A stretch of 47,643 bases of DNA, from assembly GCA_947475735.1 (NCBI GenBank), contig CANJLQ010000019.1, positions 1-47,643 on the forward strand. Reading direction: 5' to 3'. This DNA is from Caulobacteraceae bacterium. Lineage in GTDB: Bacteria; Pseudomonadota; Alphaproteobacteria; Caulobacterales; Caulobacteraceae. Position numbers and translations under genes: made by a program. Under the pieces are notes generated by a model. That model worked only from the letters and a program-made list of their open reading frames with translations, was not told the origin of the DNA and searched no databases. Below, in pieces: positions 28,719 through 38,761 of this stretch; within the stretch, counting starts at the first letter, position 1, and every line of letters starts with the position of its first letter.

Positions 28719-29006
28719 TCAGGCGTCTTCGTCGAACTTGCGGCCGACCAGATCGGACAGGGCCTCGACGGCCTCTGGCGCATCCGATCCCTCGGCCTCG
28801 ATGTCGATGGTCGAGCCGTTGCCGGCGCCCAGCATGAGCAGGCCCATGATGGAGCGAGCGTCCACGGTCACGCCTTCACGGATGACGCGGATCTCGGCCT
28901 CGAAGCTGGAGGCCAGCTTGACGAATTTGGCCGAGGCGCGCGCGTGCAGGCCGCGGGTGTTGCAGATGGCCGCCGTGGCGCGGACGGTCTGGGCCGGAGT
29001 CGCCAA
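28719..29006 (-). CDS. HPr-type phosphocarrier protein of a regulatory phosphotransferase system
   Basis: A 95-residue HPr/NPr-like protein. The phosphorylatable His21 is in TRGLHARASAKFV, where Ala replaces the usual Pro after Arg, as is common in alphaproteobacterial HPr. Ser52 in DARSIMGLLML is the target of HPr kinase. It should receive phosphate from enzyme I (not in this window) and pass it to the EIIA encoded just upstream. The start is TTG at 29006, two bases after the EIIA stop; no other start is possible before residue 54, so it is probably translated by coupling. The cluster has no sugar permease, which suggests regulation rather than transport. Confidence 0.92.
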   Translation of the reverse strand: MATPAQTVRATAAICNTRGLHARASAKFVKLASSFEAEIRVIREGVTVDARSIMGLLMLGAGNGSTIDIEAEGSDAPEAVEALSDLVGRKFDEDA

Positions 29007-29008
29007 GT

Positions 29009-29413
29009 CTATTTCTCGCCCGCCAGGACCCAGGAGGCCACCGAGATATATTTGCGGCCCGCGTCCTGGGCGTGCGCGACGCAGGTCTCCAGGGTCTCGC
29101 GGCCGCGCACGCTGGCCAGCTTGATCAGCATGGGCAGGTTCAGCCCGGCGATGACCTCGGCATGGGTCTGTTCCATGACCGAGATGGCCAGGTTCGACGG
29201 CGTGCCGCCGAACATGTCGGTCAACAGGATGACCCCGTCCCCGTCGTCGACCGCGGCGGCGGCATCGACGATGTCGCGCCGACGGCGCTCCATATCGTCG
29301 TCGGGCCCGATGCAGATGGCCGCGACCCCGCGCTGGGGCCCGACCACATGCTCCATGGCCGACAGGAACTCGGAGGCGAGGCCGCCGTGCGTAACGATCA
29401 CGAGGCCGATCAT
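29009..29413 (-). CDS. EIIA component, mannose-family (PTS-Man type)
   Basis: A 134-residue EIIA-Man fold protein. The phospho-acceptor is His9 in MIGLVIVTHGGLASEF, and GVILLTDMFGGTPSNLA is the second family hallmark. It accepts phosphate from HPr. In alphaproteobacteria such stand-alone EIIA proteins are output proteins of a regulatory chain with HprK and HPr, as in the hprK-manX-ptsH clusters next to chvG/chvI. It lies between hprK (99 bases upstream) and HPr (2 bases downstream). Confidence 0.92.
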   Translation of the reverse strand: MIGLVIVTHGGLASEFLSAMEHVVGPQRGVAAICIGPDDDMERRRRDIVDAAAAVDDGDGVILLTDMFGGTPSNLAISVMEQTHAEVIAGLNLPMLIKLASVRGRETLETCVAHAQDAGRKYISVASWVLAGEK

Positions 29414-29512
29414 GAAGGCGTCTTCAAGGGCGAAGCATCCCGCGTTGGCGGTGCCGACGCCCCCCCGGGGCCGACACGCAAGCGGGCCTAGATAGAGGAA
29501 AGCGACAGGGGA

Positions 29513-29938
29513 TTAAAGACGGCGCATCGCCTTGGCGAGAAGCGCCGTCGCCGAGGCCGGCCGGACGTCGAGCGCCATGACCGGAACCGAAGTCGCCGCG
29601 AGGGTGACGGAGGCGGCCTCAGGCAGGCGCTCGGTCGGCTCGCGAACGCAATCGACCACCAGCGAGACCTTCACCAGCGGCAGATGGCTCGCCGATAAAA
29701 TGCCTATTCCTCGTGCCTCGATCCGGCCCGCGATCCGGTCTGCGGGGGCAGCGTAAAGGTCGCCGCCCGAAGCGAAGACATGGACATAGTCGTCGCCGAC
29801 CAGCCGCCATCCCCCGAACATCAGTCTCAGTGCCAGGTCGCTCTTGCCGGCCCCCGAGGGGCCGCGAAGCAGCGCCCCGCGCCAGCCGCCCACTGACCAC
29901 AGGGCCACGGCGGTCGCATGGATCGGCCCGTCGCTCAC
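29513..29938 (-). CDS. hprK: HPr kinase/phosphorylase, short form
   Basis: A 141-residue protein containing only the C-terminal catalytic domain of HprK (Firmicute enzymes are about 310 aa). Walker A is GPSGAGKSDLAL (26-37), VGDDYVHV supplies the catalytic Asp, and the HprK signature region reads VVDCVREPTERLPE. It phosphorylates or dephosphorylates Ser of HPr. Short HprK lacking the N-terminal domain is typical of alphaproteobacteria, so this is not a truncation. Its start overlaps the chvG stop by four bases (ATGA), tying the envelope sensor to the phosphotransfer chain. Confidence 0.92.
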   Translation of the reverse strand: MSDGPIHATAVALWSVGGWRGALLRGPSGAGKSDLALRLMFGGWRLVGDDYVHVFASGGDLYAAPADRIAGRIEARGIGILSASHLPLVKVSLVVDCVREPTERLPEAASVTLAATSVPVMALDVRPASATALLAKAMRRL

Positions 29939-31563
29939 GCTCGGCGGCCGACGACCGGCAAGGCCACCTCGAACCGCGCGCCCCGAACGGCACCGGCGTC
30001 ATCCATGCGGTTACCCGCCGTGACGCGGCCCCCGTGAGCCTCCACGATCTGGCGCACGATCGACAGGCCCAACCCCGAGTTGGACCCGAAGGCGGTGCCG
30101 CGCGGCCGCGAGGTGTAGAACCGCTGGAACACCGTCTCCAGGTTCTCGGTCGGAATGCCGGGCCCGTCGTCCTCGACGAGAATACGCAGGGGGGTCTCCG
30201 GATCGGCATCGTCGCGTCGGAGCGTCAGACGGACGTCCCGGCCCTCGGGACTGAAGGAGCGAGCGTTGTCGATCAGGTTGCGGAAGACCTGGCCCAGCGG
30301 CCCGTCGCGGCCCATCACCCGAAGGGGGCCGTCGGCGGCGACGGTCAGCCGCACCGTCGCCTCACCCGGCTTGGAGGTCGTCTCATAGACGGAAACGATG
30401 TCGGCCAGCAGGGCCGCCAGGTCGATCGGCCGGGGCCGGTCGCGCGAGAGCTCGGCATCCAGCCGCGAGGCGTTGGAGATGTCGGTGATCAGCCGGTCCA
30501 GGCGACGGACGTCCTGTTGCAACACGCGGGTCAGGGTCTCGCGTTTGGCCGGGTCCTTGACCAGATCCAGCGTCTCCAGCGCCGAGCGGATGGAGGTGAG
30601 CGGATTCTTGATCTCGTGGCTCACGTCGGCGGCGAAGCGTTCGATGGCGTCCATCCGGTCCGACAGGGTCTCGGTCATGGATTCCAGCGACCGAGCCAGG
30701 TCGCCGATCTCGTCCCTGCGATCCTCCAGATCCGGCAGGGAGATGGCGCGGGCGCGGCCCTGCTTGACCTCGTCCGCCGCCGCCGACAGCCGCAGCACCG
30801 GGCGGGCCACGAACAGGTGGAGCAGCAGCGACGCCAGCAGATTGACCGCCAGCGCCACGACCGCGAACGGCACCAGGGCCCGACGCTGGGCCCCCAGGAT
30901 CTGGTCGACATCCCCCGCTTCCAGCGTCAGGACGCCCAGCACCTGCTGCACATGTCGGACGGGCAGCGAGACCGACACCACGCGGTCGCCGTCTTCGGAT
31001 CGACGCACGGTGGCCTGGGCCTCGCCCAGCAGGGCCGCCTCGATCTCTGCGCCCAGCGCCGCATTGGCCTTGTCGAGATTGTCGCGGATCAAGGCGGGAT
31101 CGGCCGTTTGCACCACCGGCGATCCGGCCGGATTGGCGGGCGGCAAGGGGTTGCCCGGAATGGCGTCGGTCACCGCATAGCTGTCAGACACCAGCAGGCC
31201 GTCGGCGTCGTACAAGCGGGCCCTCTGGCCGCTGGGGATGAAGTTGTCCCTCAGCCACTGGCTGGCGGCGATCGGATCCAGCGTCGGCGTCGGCTCTCCG
31301 CGCGTGATGCCCAGCTGGCCCAGCACGTTGGACAGAAGCTCGGCCTGGACGCGCAGGCTTTCCTGGCGCGCCTGGACCAGGCCCCGACTGTATTCGTTCA
31401 GCGCCAGAGCCCCGCCGAGCAGGATCAGCAGGCTGAGCAGATTCAGCGCGAAGATCAGCCCGCCCAGCCGCGACCCGCCGAAGCGGATCAGGCGGCGACG
31501 CAGCGGCAGGTCTTCGGATCCCTCCGAAGGATCAGCTCTCGCGGTATCGGTAGCCGACGCCAT
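29935..31563 (-). CDS. chvG: ChvG-like sensor histidine kinase
   Basis: A 542-residue sensor with an N-terminal membrane helix (about 35-58), a periplasmic domain of about 190 residues, a second helix ([20 protein letters not shown]) and a HAMP linker. The HisKA box is [20 protein letters not shown], and the ATPase domain has [21 protein letters not shown] and [13 protein letters not shown]. ChvG (ExoS in Sinorhizobium) senses acid or envelope stress and phosphorylates ChvI. Its ATG lies inside the end of chvI (32-base overlap), and its stop overlaps hprK. Confidence 0.93.
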   Translation of the reverse strand: MASATDTARADPSEGSEDLPLRRRLIRFGGSRLGGLIFALNLLSLLILLGGALALNEYSRGLVQARQESLRVQAELLSNVLGQLGITRGEPTPTLDPIAASQWLRDNFIPSGQRARLYDADGLLVSDSYAVTDAIPGNPLPPANPAGSPVVQTADPALIRDNLDKANAALGAEIEAALLGEAQATVRRSEDGDRVVSVSLPVRHVQQVLGVLTLEAGDVDQILGAQRRALVPFAVVALAVNLLASLLLHLFVARPVLRLSAAADEVKQGRARAISLPDLEDRRDEIGDLARSLESMTETLSDRMDAIERFAADVSHEIKNPLTSIRSALETLDLVKDPAKRETLTRVLQQDVRRLDRLITDISNASRLDAELSRDRPRPIDLAALLADIVSVYETTSKPGEATVRLTVAADGPLRVMGRDGPLGQVFRNLIDNARSFSPEGRDVRLTLRRDDADPETPLRILVEDDGPGIPTENLETVFQRFYTSRPRGTAFGSNSGLGLSIVRQIVEAHGGRVTAGNRMDDAGAVRGARFEVALPVVGRRA

Positions 31564-32236
31564 ACAGGGTCTCGATCGCGTCGAACTCGGGATCGACGAC
31601 CCGGAACTTCTTGCGCATGCGCTTCACGTGGCTGTCGATGGTGCGGTCGTCGACATACACCTGATCGTCGTAGGCGGCGTCCATCAGGTTGTCGCGGCTC
31701 TTCACGAAGCCGGGGCGCTGGGCCAGGGCCTGCAGCAGCAGGAACTCGGTGACGGTCAGCTTGACCGCCTTGCCGTCCCAGGTGCTCTCGTGGCGGGCCG
31801 GGTCCATGACCAGCTTGCCGCGCCGGATCGCCTTGCCGGAGCTTTCGGCCGAGGGCTCGGGCTCGCCGCCGTCGCCGCCCGAGCGGCGCAGCAGGGCCTT
31901 GACCCGCTCGATCAGCAGACGCTGGCTGAACGGCTTGTGGATGTAGTCGTCGGCCCCGAGGTTGAAGCCCAGGATCTCGTCGATCTCCTCGTCCTTGGAG
32001 GTCAGCATGATGACGGGGATCTGGCTGGTCTGGCGCAGCCGGCGCAGCACCTCCATGCCGTCCATGCGGGGCATCTTGACGTCCAGGATGGCCAGATCGG
32101 GCGGCGAGGACTCCAGAGCCTCCAGCCCCGTCGCCCCGTCGTGATAGGCCACGACCTTGTGGCCGTGGCTTTCCAGCGCCAGCGACACGGATGCGACGAT
32201 GTTCTCGTCGTCGTCCACCAGGGTGATGTTGGCCAA
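31532..32236 (-). CDS. chvI: ChvI-like response regulator
   Basis: A 234-residue OmpR-type regulator. The start is a TTG with AAGGAG six bases upstream; the longer open frame to 32407 is unlikely. The receiver has [11 protein letters not shown], Asp52 in [15 protein letters not shown] and Lys in YIHKPFSQ. The DNA-binding domain has [18 protein letters not shown] and the conserved [17 protein letters not shown]. ChvI is essential or important for envelope and symbiosis regulation in relatives. It heads the chvI-chvG-hprK-EIIA-HPr series and is divergent from a 569-residue unknown gene. Confidence 0.93.
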   Translation of the reverse strand: MANITLVDDDENIVASVSLALESHGHKVVAYHDGATGLEALESSPPDLAILDVKMPRMDGMEVLRRLRQTSQIPVIMLTSKDEEIDEILGFNLGADDYIHKPFSQRLLIERVKALLRRSGGDGGEPEPSAESSGKAIRRGKLVMDPARHESTWDGKAVKLTVTEFLLLQALAQRPGFVKSRDNLMDAAYDDQVYVDDRTIDSHVKRMRKKFRVVDPEFDAIETLYGVGYRYRES

Positions 32237-32424
32237 GTCGGTCTCCTTGTCGTCACTCCGGGAAAACGAGACCCGGGGCGCATCAACGCGCGGCAAGCGT
32301 AACCGTTCGCCCGCGATCGCGGTGACTTTACGGCCACAGTCGGACGGAGGCCAGATTTGGTTTGGGAAACCGGACCTTAAAGCCTGTGTGACACTCTGAC
32401 CGGCCAAGCAGGCGAACCCAGACC

Positions 32425-34134
32425 ATGGCCGGACCCGTCCACTACGAGATCTATGTGCGCAAGACGGCCCCCGCGCCGTGGACGCTTCTCCAGGCCACCG
32501 AGGACCGCCAGCAGGCGATCGAAACGGCCGAAGACCTTCTGAAAGACAAGCACGCCGTCGCTGTTCGGGTGACCAAAGAGACGATGGACCCTGACACGAT
32601 GGAGTTCAGCAGCGTCACCGTCCTGACGCGCGGCGCGGCGGAAGCGCCCAAGAAGCGGGTGGTCGAGGCCGACGACCGACCCAACTGCATGGCGCCCCAG
32701 GATTTCTACGCCCCGCATGCGCGCGAACTGATCGGACGGTCGCTGGAAGACTGGCTGATGCGCAACGGCACGACGGTGTTCGAACTGCTGCACCGCCCGG
32801 ACCTGGTCGAAAAACTGGAAGCCTCGGGCGTCGAGGTCCAGCACGCCATCCAGAAGGTGGCGATCCCCGAGAGCCAGGCCACCGGCCAGCCCGCGCACGA
32901 ACTGATCCGCCATTATCAAAAGCTGACCGAAGCCGCGATGGAGCGGGTGGTGGTGGCCGGGCGCAAGAACCTGTTCCCCGACCTGGCCAACCGCTCCCTG
33001 GCGGATGTCGCCCATCGGCTGGCGGGGTCGGCGGACCGGTCGTTCGTCATCGGCGGCGTGATCTCCGGCGCGCTGAAGGGTCTGAGGGGCGCGCGCGCGC
33101 GCCTGGATCGCCTGATGGACCTGGCCGATCGCGCCCCCATGGACGGACCACCGCGCGCCCTGGTCATGGTCGCGATCGAGCAGATCCTGTGCGAGATGCT
33201 GGCGGCGCGCACCAGCCTGTCCGAAGTTCTGGGCCCGGCGCTGGACCAGGGCGGCAGTCTGGCGGCCGTCGTGCGCATGGTCGCCCCGCGCGAGATCGAG
33301 GCGCTGATCCGCATGGACCCGCGCATGTCGCTGCTGATGCCCGCCGTGGACGGCCCGGCGGCACGGCTGGGCGTGCGGCTGGAAGCCGGCGAGTACCCGA
33401 TTCTCTCGGCCTCCCTGGCCCGGATGGTGCTTCGCGAACTCATAGGACCGCGGCGCCTGCGCCCGACCGATGCGCCGGGCGAGATCGACATCCTGCGAAC
33501 CCTGGCCATGTCGCTGACCGCCACGGCCGGGCGGCTGCTGACGCTGGAAGAGGTCCAGAACGCCTTCACCGAACGGTCCAAGTCCCTGGTCACCGCCGAC
33601 TTCGTCCAGGCCTATGTCGATCCCTGCGAGACGGTCCTGTGCGAGGCCGAACAGCTGACCCGGCTGTGCGAGAACGTGACCGGAAACGCCAACAAACGCT
33701 CGGCCGCGCGCTGGCTGGCCGCCTGCGTCACCTCCCTGCGCTTCGAGCAGGAAATGCGCACGGCGCCGATGTCGGCGGCCAGGAAGCTCCAGGCGCTGGC
33801 GGTGCTGCACCGCTCGGTCCGCGCGGCGGCCCTGTCCGAACACGATACCGAACAGATTGGCGGAGCCATCGGCCACGTCGGCGGAGTGGTCGAGGCCGAG
33901 GCCAAGCTGACCGCCCAACTGGCGCGCGCCCCCGCCCCTCCGCATCAGAAACTCGCTGCCCTGCTGCGTCTGGCGGCCGGCGAGACCGCCCCCTTCGGCC
34001 CCGCCGCAGATCGCGCCAAGGCCGAGGCGCTGAAGCTGTTCCGCGCGCCGGAAGCCCGCGCGGCCCTGACGGCCTCGCCGGAACAAATCGCGCCCCTGAA
34101 AACGCTGATGAAGGCGGCTGGACTGGCGGCGTGA
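32425..34134 (+). CDS. Conserved-looking protein of unknown function, divergent from chvI
   Basis: A 569-residue soluble protein. The first 70 residues form a compact alpha/beta unit, beginning [20 protein letters not shown] with ITVE-like strands, where [12 protein letters not shown] and SVTVLTRG are visible. The rest is helical ([55 protein letters not shown]). There is no signal peptide, membrane helix or metal motif. I recall similar N-termini in other alphaproteobacteria, but no function. The shared 188-base region with chvI invites ChvI control. Its end lies four bases from polA on the other strand. Confidence 0.85.
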   Translation: MAGPVHYEIYVRKTAPAPWTLLQATEDRQQAIETAEDLLKDKHAVAVRVTKETMDPDTMEFSSVTVLTRGAAEAPKKRVVEADDRPNCMAPQDFYAPHARELIGRSLEDWLMRNGTTVFELLHRPDLVEKLEASGVEVQHAIQKVAIPESQATGQPAHELIRHYQKLTEAAMERVVVAGRKNLFPDLANRSLADVAHRLAGSADRSFVIGGVISGALKGLRGARARLDRLMDLADRAPMDGPPRALVMVAIEQILCEMLAARTSLSEVLGPALDQGGSLAAVVRMVAPREIEALIRMDPRMSLLMPAVDGPAARLGVRLEAGEYPILSASLARMVLRELIGPRRLRPTDAPGEIDILRTLAMSLTATAGRLLTLEEVQNAFTERSKSLVTADFVQAYVDPCETVLCEAEQLTRLCENVTGNANKRSAARWLAACVTSLRFEQEMRTAPMSAARKLQALAVLHRSVRAAALSEHDTEQIGGAIGHVGGVVEAEAKLTAQLARAPAPPHQKLAALLRLAAGETAPFGPAADRAKAEALKLFRAPEARAALTASPEQIAPLKTLMKAAGLAA

Positions 34135-34138
34135 CCGC

Positions 34139-37051
34139 CTAGTGCGCCTCGTCCCAGTTCTTCGCGGCCCGCGCGTCGACCACCAGCGGCACCGATAACG
34201 CGATCGCCGGTTCGGCCGCCCCCTCCATGACCCGGCGGATCAGGGGGATGGCGCGTTCGGCCTCGGCTTCGGGGGCCTCGAACACCAGTTCGTCGTGGAC
34301 CTGCAGCAGCATGGTTGTCGACAGGCCGGCTTCGACCAGCGCGCCCGGCATGCGGATCATCGCCCGGCGGATGATGTCGGCGGCGGCGCCCTGAATGGGG
34401 GCGTTGATGGCGGCGCGCTCGCCGAACTGGCGCTCGGCTCCGGACTTGGAGTGGATCGCCGGGATGTGGATCTTGCGGCCGAAGACGGTCGAGACGAAGC
34501 CCCGTTCGCGGACCTCGGCGCGGGTCTTGTCCATATAGGCGCGGATGCCGGGGAAGCGCTCGAAGTAGGTCTTGATATAGGCCCCGGCCTCGCCCTGATC
34601 GATGCCCAGCTGAGCCGCCAATCCGAAGGCGGAGATACCGTAGACGATACCGAAGTTGATGGCCTTGGCCCGGCGCCGCGTCTCCGGATCCATCTGATCG
34701 ACAGGCACGCCGAACATCTCAGACGCGGTCGCCGTGTGGATGTCGATCCCGGCCTTGAAGGCCCGCTTCAGCTCGGGGATGTCGCCGATGTGGGCAAGCA
34801 GCCGCAACTCGATCTGGCTGTAGTCGGCGCTGATCAGGACGTGGCCGTCCCTGGCGATGAAGGCCTGGCGGATCTGACGACCAGTCTCGGTGCGGATCGG
34901 GATGTTCTGAAGGTTGGGATCGCTGGATGCCAGACGCCCCGTCGTCGCCGCCGCGAGCTGATACGAGGTGTGGACCCGGTCGGTGGTCGCGTCCATCGCC
35001 GCCACCAGGGCGTCGGTATAGGTCCCCTTCAGCTTGGACAGCTGTCGCCATTCCAGAAGCACGCGCGGCAATTCATGGGTCTCGGCCAGGCCGTCCAGGG
35101 TCGCGGCCCCTGTCTCCCACTGGCCCGAGGCGGTCTTCTTGCCGCCAGGCAGATTCAGCTCGCCGAACAGGATGTCGCCGATCTGTTTGGGCGAACCGAC
35201 GTTGAAGGGCCGCCCCGCCATCTCGTGGGCCTTGGTTTCCAGCTCGGCCATGCGCAGGCCGAACTCGGACGAGAGGCGACGCAGGCGGTCGGGATCGACC
35301 CGGATGCCGGCCAGCTCCATGTCCGCCAGCACCGGCGGCATGCCGCGCTCCAGCGTCTCATAGACCGTGGCCAGACCCTCGCGGGCCAATCGGGGCTTCA
35401 GGATACGCCACAGCCGCAGCGTGACGTCCGCGTCCTCGGCGGCATAGCAGGTCGCCGGCTTCAGCTCGACATGCTTGAAGGATTTCTGCGCCTTGCCGGT
35501 GCCCGCGACCTGTTTGAACGGGATGGGGTCGTGGCCGAGGTGAAGGCGGCTCAGCTCGTCCATGCCGTGGCCGTGCAGTCCCCCTTCCAGGACGTAGGAG
35601 ATCAGCATGGTGTCGTCGATCGGGGCGACGCGGATGCCACGGCGCGCCATGACGGCGAGGTCGTACTTGCCGTTCTGAACGACCTTCAGGATAGCGGGGT
35701 CTTCCAGCAGGGTCTTCAGCCGCGCCAGAACCGTCGGCTTGTCCAGCTGGGTCAGGGGCTCACGCGCATCGCCCTCGCCGCCGAAGTCCAGCCCACCCGC
35801 GCCCTCGATGGGCGGGTGTTCGTGGGTCAGGGGCACATAGCAGGCGTCGTTCGGTCCGATGGCCAGCGACACCCCGCACAGCCCCGCATGGGTCGCCGAC
35901 AGGGCGTCCGTCTCGGTATCGAAACCGACCACGCCGGCTTCGGTCGCCCGGGCGATGAAGGCGTCCAGCGCCTCCAGCGTCTGGATGCAGTGATAGGCCT
36001 CGTGGTCGAAAGCCTGCTTCTCGACGTCCGCCGACACCGCCTGCGGCGCGTAGCGGGGCGAGATGACCGGGGCGCTCATCGGGGCCGGGCGCGGCGGGGC
36101 GAAGGCCGAGCCGTCATGGCCCGCCAGCTTGCCGTCGCCAATCCGCCGGGCCAGCGAGCGGAACTCCATCAGCTCCAGAAAGGCCGACAGGGTCGCGGGA
36201 TCGGGATCGCGCACGGCGAAATCCTCGATCTGCTCGGGCGCGGGCGCGTCGCAGGTCAACTTCACCAGCTCGCGGCTGAGCAGGATCTGGTCGCGGAAAT
36301 TGATCAGGGTCTCGCGCCGCTTGGGCTGTTTGATCTCGCCCGCCCGCTCCAGCAGGGTGTCGAGGTCGCCGTATTCGTCCAGCAACTGGGCGGCGGTCTT
36401 GGGGCCGATGCCGGGGGCGCCTGGCACATTGTCGACGCTGTCGCCGATCAGGGCCTGAAGGTCGATCATCTTGTCCGGCGTGACGCCGAACTTCTCCATC
36501 ACCGCCTCTTCGGCGAGACGCCGGTCCTTCATCGGGTCCCACATGACCACCGACGGCCCGATCAGCTGCATCAGGTCCTTGTCGGACGAGACGATCACGC
36601 ATTCCCCGCCGGCGTCCCTGACCTTGCAGGCATAGGTCGCGATCAGGTCGTCGGCCTCGTAGCCGGGCAGTTCGACGCAGTGGACGCCGAAGGCCTTGGT
36701 CGCCTCGCGCACCAGCGGGAACTGCGGAATCAGGTCCTCGGGCGGGGCCGATCGGTTGGCCTTGTACTGGTCGTAGAGGTCGTTCCGGAACGTCTTTTCC
36801 GAATGGTCGAAGATGGCGGCCAGATGGGTCGGCCCATCCGCCCCCTTCATGTCCTTCAACAGCTTCCACAGCATGTTGCAGTAGCCCTGGACCGCGCCCA
36901 CGGGCAGGCCGTCGGACTTGCGCGTCAGGGGCGGCAGGGCGTGGTAGGCGCGAAAGATGTAGGCCGAGGCGTCGATCAGCCACAGCCGGATCGGCGGGCC
37001 GTCCTGGGTCAGGGGGCGGTCGGAAGCTTCGGGCGCGGCGGTGTCGGACAT
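34139..37051 (-). CDS. polA: DNA polymerase I
   Basis: A 970-residue enzyme (E. coli 928) for Okazaki-fragment processing and repair. The 5' nuclease domain (1-300) shows LIDASAYIFRAYHALP, GYEADDLIA, SSDKDLMQL and GDSVDNVPGAPGIGPKTA. The 3'-5' exonuclease domain is complete: VGFDTETDALS, VQNGKYDL and YAAEDADVTLRLW, so proofreading should work, unlike Taq. The polymerase domain has motif A ISADYSQIELRLLAHI, motif B RRRAKAINFGIVYG and motif C LQVHDELVF. The extra length is mainly the linker between nuclease and exonuclease domains (AFAPPRPAPMSAPVISPRYA). Confidence 0.97.
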   Translation of the reverse strand: MSDTAAPEASDRPLTQDGPPIRLWLIDASAYIFRAYHALPPLTRKSDGLPVGAVQGYCNMLWKLLKDMKGADGPTHLAAIFDHSEKTFRNDLYDQYKANRSAPPEDLIPQFPLVREATKAFGVHCVELPGYEADDLIATYACKVRDAGGECVIVSSDKDLMQLIGPSVVMWDPMKDRRLAEEAVMEKFGVTPDKMIDLQALIGDSVDNVPGAPGIGPKTAAQLLDEYGDLDTLLERAGEIKQPKRRETLINFRDQILLSRELVKLTCDAPAPEQIEDFAVRDPDPATLSAFLELMEFRSLARRIGDGKLAGHDGSAFAPPRPAPMSAPVISPRYAPQAVSADVEKQAFDHEAYHCIQTLEALDAFIARATEAGVVGFDTETDALSATHAGLCGVSLAIGPNDACYVPLTHEHPPIEGAGGLDFGGEGDAREPLTQLDKPTVLARLKTLLEDPAILKVVQNGKYDLAVMARRGIRVAPIDDTMLISYVLEGGLHGHGMDELSRLHLGHDPIPFKQVAGTGKAQKSFKHVELKPATCYAAEDADVTLRLWRILKPRLAREGLATVYETLERGMPPVLADMELAGIRVDPDRLRRLSSEFGLRMAELETKAHEMAGRPFNVGSPKQIGDILFGELNLPGGKKTASGQWETGAATLDGLAETHELPRVLLEWRQLSKLKGTYTDALVAAMDATTDRVHTSYQLAAATTGRLASSDPNLQNIPIRTETGRQIRQAFIARDGHVLISADYSQIELRLLAHIGDIPELKRAFKAGIDIHTATASEMFGVPVDQMDPETRRRAKAINFGIVYGISAFGLAAQLGIDQGEAGAYIKTYFERFPGIRAYMDKTRAEVRERGFVSTVFGRKIHIPAIHSKSGAERQFGERAAINAPIQGAAADIIRRAMIRMPGALVEAGLSTTMLLQVHDELVFEAPEAEAERAIPLIRRVMEGAAEPAIALSVPLVVDARAAKNWDEAH

Positions 37052-37107
37052 CCGGCGAACATAGGCGGGCAGAACCGGTCCGTCACCGGCTCAGGCGTGG
37101 CCGGGGA

Positions 37108-37716
37108 CTAGAACTCCCGCCAGCTGTCGCCGGGATCGCGTTCGCCGGGACGGGCGGACTGCTGGCCCCAGGTGACCATCATCAGCACCTTGTGGCTGCG
37201 GATGCGGTATTCGCCGATCATGGGCGAGACGGCCCCCAGGGGGGCACCGGTATGCGCATCGTAGACGAAGCCCGAAAACTCGGCCACGCCGACCCGGTCG
37301 CGGCGGCTGTAAAGGCTGAGCTCCGGGATCGAGACCACATTCAAGTTCTCGTTGATCGGCACGGCCAAGGGCGGCAAGCCAACGACGCGGCGCATTTGCT
37401 CCAGGGACAGGGCCCCGGCCCGCAGTTCGAAGATCGCATCCGCATCATGCCGGTCATCGGCGAGCGCATGCCCGGCGCGTGACAGGGCACCACGAACCGC
37501 CGAGGCGGCATAGGCGGACCCCTCGCCCTGCAGATAGCGGCTCTCGACATAGACCCGGGCCGTCTCGGGGATCGGCAGACGCAGATCCTCGACCGCCAGA
37601 TCGGCGGCGCGCGCCATCAACAGTTGTTCGGTCGCGGTGCGCCCCGGATTGGTCTCGGACGTCGAAGCGCAGGCGGCCAGCATCAACACCGCCCCCACCG
37701 GCAGGACGGCCCGCAT
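37108..37716 (-). CDS. Outer-membrane-type lipoprotein (DUF6655-like)
   Basis: A 202-residue lipoprotein. The start at ATG 37716 gives a lipoprotein signal, RAVLPVGAVLMLAACAST, with lipobox LAAC; the ATG shares one base with the preceding glyoxalase stop (TAATG). The mature start TNPGRTATEQLLMARAAD resembles the DUF6655 family as I recall it. Later landmarks are ARVYVESRYLQGEGSAYAAS and LPPLAVPINENLNVVSIPEL. Function unknown; a periplasmic, membrane-tethered role is likely. It is 56 bases upstream of polA on the same strand. Confidence 0.82.
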   Translation of the reverse strand: MRAVLPVGAVLMLAACASTSETNPGRTATEQLLMARAADLAVEDLRLPIPETARVYVESRYLQGEGSAYAASAVRGALSRAGHALADDRHDADAIFELRAGALSLEQMRRVVGLPPLAVPINENLNVVSIPELSLYSRRDRVGVAEFSGFVYDAHTGAPLGAVSPMIGEYRIRSHKVLMMVTWGQQSARPGERDPGDSWREF

Positions 37717-38156
37717 TACCAGCTGCCGGTGTTCGGCATCGACGACCACGGCTCGGCGGGAGCCAGGGCCGGGCCTTCCTGCAAGAGCTCGATCGAGATC
37801 CCGTCGGGCGAGCGGACGAACGCCATGTTGCCGTCGCGCGGCGGGCGGTTGATGACCACGCCCCCGTCCATCAGCCGCTGGCAGGCGTCGTAGATATTGT
37901 CCACGCGGTAGGCCAGATGGCCGAAGTTGCGACCGCCCGTGTAGTCCTCCGGGTCCCAGTTGTAGGTCAGCTCAACCTCTGGCGACCGCTCGGCCGCCGA
38001 CCGCTCCAGATCTTTGGGCGCGGCGAGGAAGACCAGGGTGAAGCGACCTTTCTCATTCTCCATGCGGCGGACCTCCTGAAGACCCAGCAGCGTCGTCCAG
38101 AAATGAAGCGAGGCGTCCAGGTCAGCGACCCGGACCATGGTGTGCAGATAGCGCAT
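37716..38156 (-). CDS. gloA: Glyoxalase I (lactoylglutathione lyase)
   Basis: A 146-residue vicinal-oxygen-chelate enzyme that isomerises the methylglyoxal-glutathione adduct to lactoylglutathione. The metal ligands match the E. coli GloA pattern: His5 in RYLHTMVRV, Glu62 in EVELTYNW, His80 in FGHLAYRV and Glu123 in GISIELLQ. The family sequences [13 protein letters not shown] and FTLVFLAAP are present. It is translationally coupled to the downstream lipoprotein. The short N-terminus and the [11 protein letters not shown] region argue for GloA itself rather than another VOC protein. Confidence 0.94.
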   Translation of the reverse strand: MRYLHTMVRVADLDASLHFWTTLLGLQEVRRMENEKGRFTLVFLAAPKDLERSAAERSPEVELTYNWDPEDYTGGRNFGHLAYRVDNIYDACQRLMDGGVVINRPPRDGNMAFVRSPDGISIELLQEGPALAPAEPWSSMPNTGSW

Positions 38157-38344
38157 GAGGGTTCTCGAAGGCGGTGGAGGTGACGCCGCTTCTAGCGGGA
38201 ACCGCCCATCTTCCCAAGGTGGCGAGCGCTCACGATCGGCAGAAGGTGGCAGACATCGGACCGGCGCGACGCCCCGCCCGGTTGCGCCGACGGTTGAGAG
38301 GCCTCACGTTCAGGGTTGACCCGTCACAGCCCAAGGACCCGCCG

Positions 38345-38677
38345 ATGCCCCTTCTGATGTGCCCCAACGACAACGCGCAGATGCAGACCCTCGACCGGGG
38401 CGGGGTCCAGTTCGACATGTGCCCGACCTGCCGGGGCGTGTGGCTGGATCGGGGCGAGCTCGAGAAGCTGATGGAACAGTCGGCGGCGACGGCCGTGCAG
38501 CAGGCCCCGACGGCGGCCCCCGCCTATGCCCCGGCCCCGCCGCCCCAACCCAGCCCCTGGGCGCAACCGCCGCACCCCCCGCAGGGCTATCGCGAGCAGC
38601 CGCGCTACCGGGACCACGACGACGACTACCGCTACAAAAAGAAGAAGCGCGACAGTATCTTCGACATCTTCGACTGA
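38345..38677 (+). CDS. Zinc-ribbon (TFIIB-type) protein with proline-rich linker
   Basis: A 110-residue protein from ATG 38345. The N-terminal zf-TFIIB unit reads MCPNDNAQM, then FDMCPTCRGVWLDRGELEKL; the first knuckle has Cys-Pro-Asn-Asp rather than CxxC, so the zinc would be held by three Cys plus Asp or His. A low-complexity Pro/Ala/Gln stretch (about 58-80) follows, then a charged tail DHDDDYRYKKKKRDSIFDIF. This architecture is widespread and uncharacterised; nucleic-acid or protein binding is plausible. Longer upstream frames lack a good start. Confidence 0.85.
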   Translation: MPLLMCPNDNAQMQTLDRGGVQFDMCPTCRGVWLDRGELEKLMEQSAATAVQQAPTAAPAYAPAPPPQPSPWAQPPHPPQGYREQPRYRDHDDDYRYKKKKRDSIFDIFD

Positions 38678-38761
38678 GGTCGCTGAACGGTTGACGCCTT
38701 GCTGACGCCCCATCGATGGGCCACGGTGCCGTCAACAGTACGTCGAACGGGACGACCAGGG

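Noticed and set aside
29513..29938. Possible truncation of hprK
   Set aside because: Short HprK proteins with only the catalytic domain are normal in alphaproteobacteria and all kinase motifs are present.
32237..32407. N-terminal extension of chvI
   Set aside because: The added 57 residues resemble nothing in the family, while a TTG with an AAGGAG gives a normal-length regulator.
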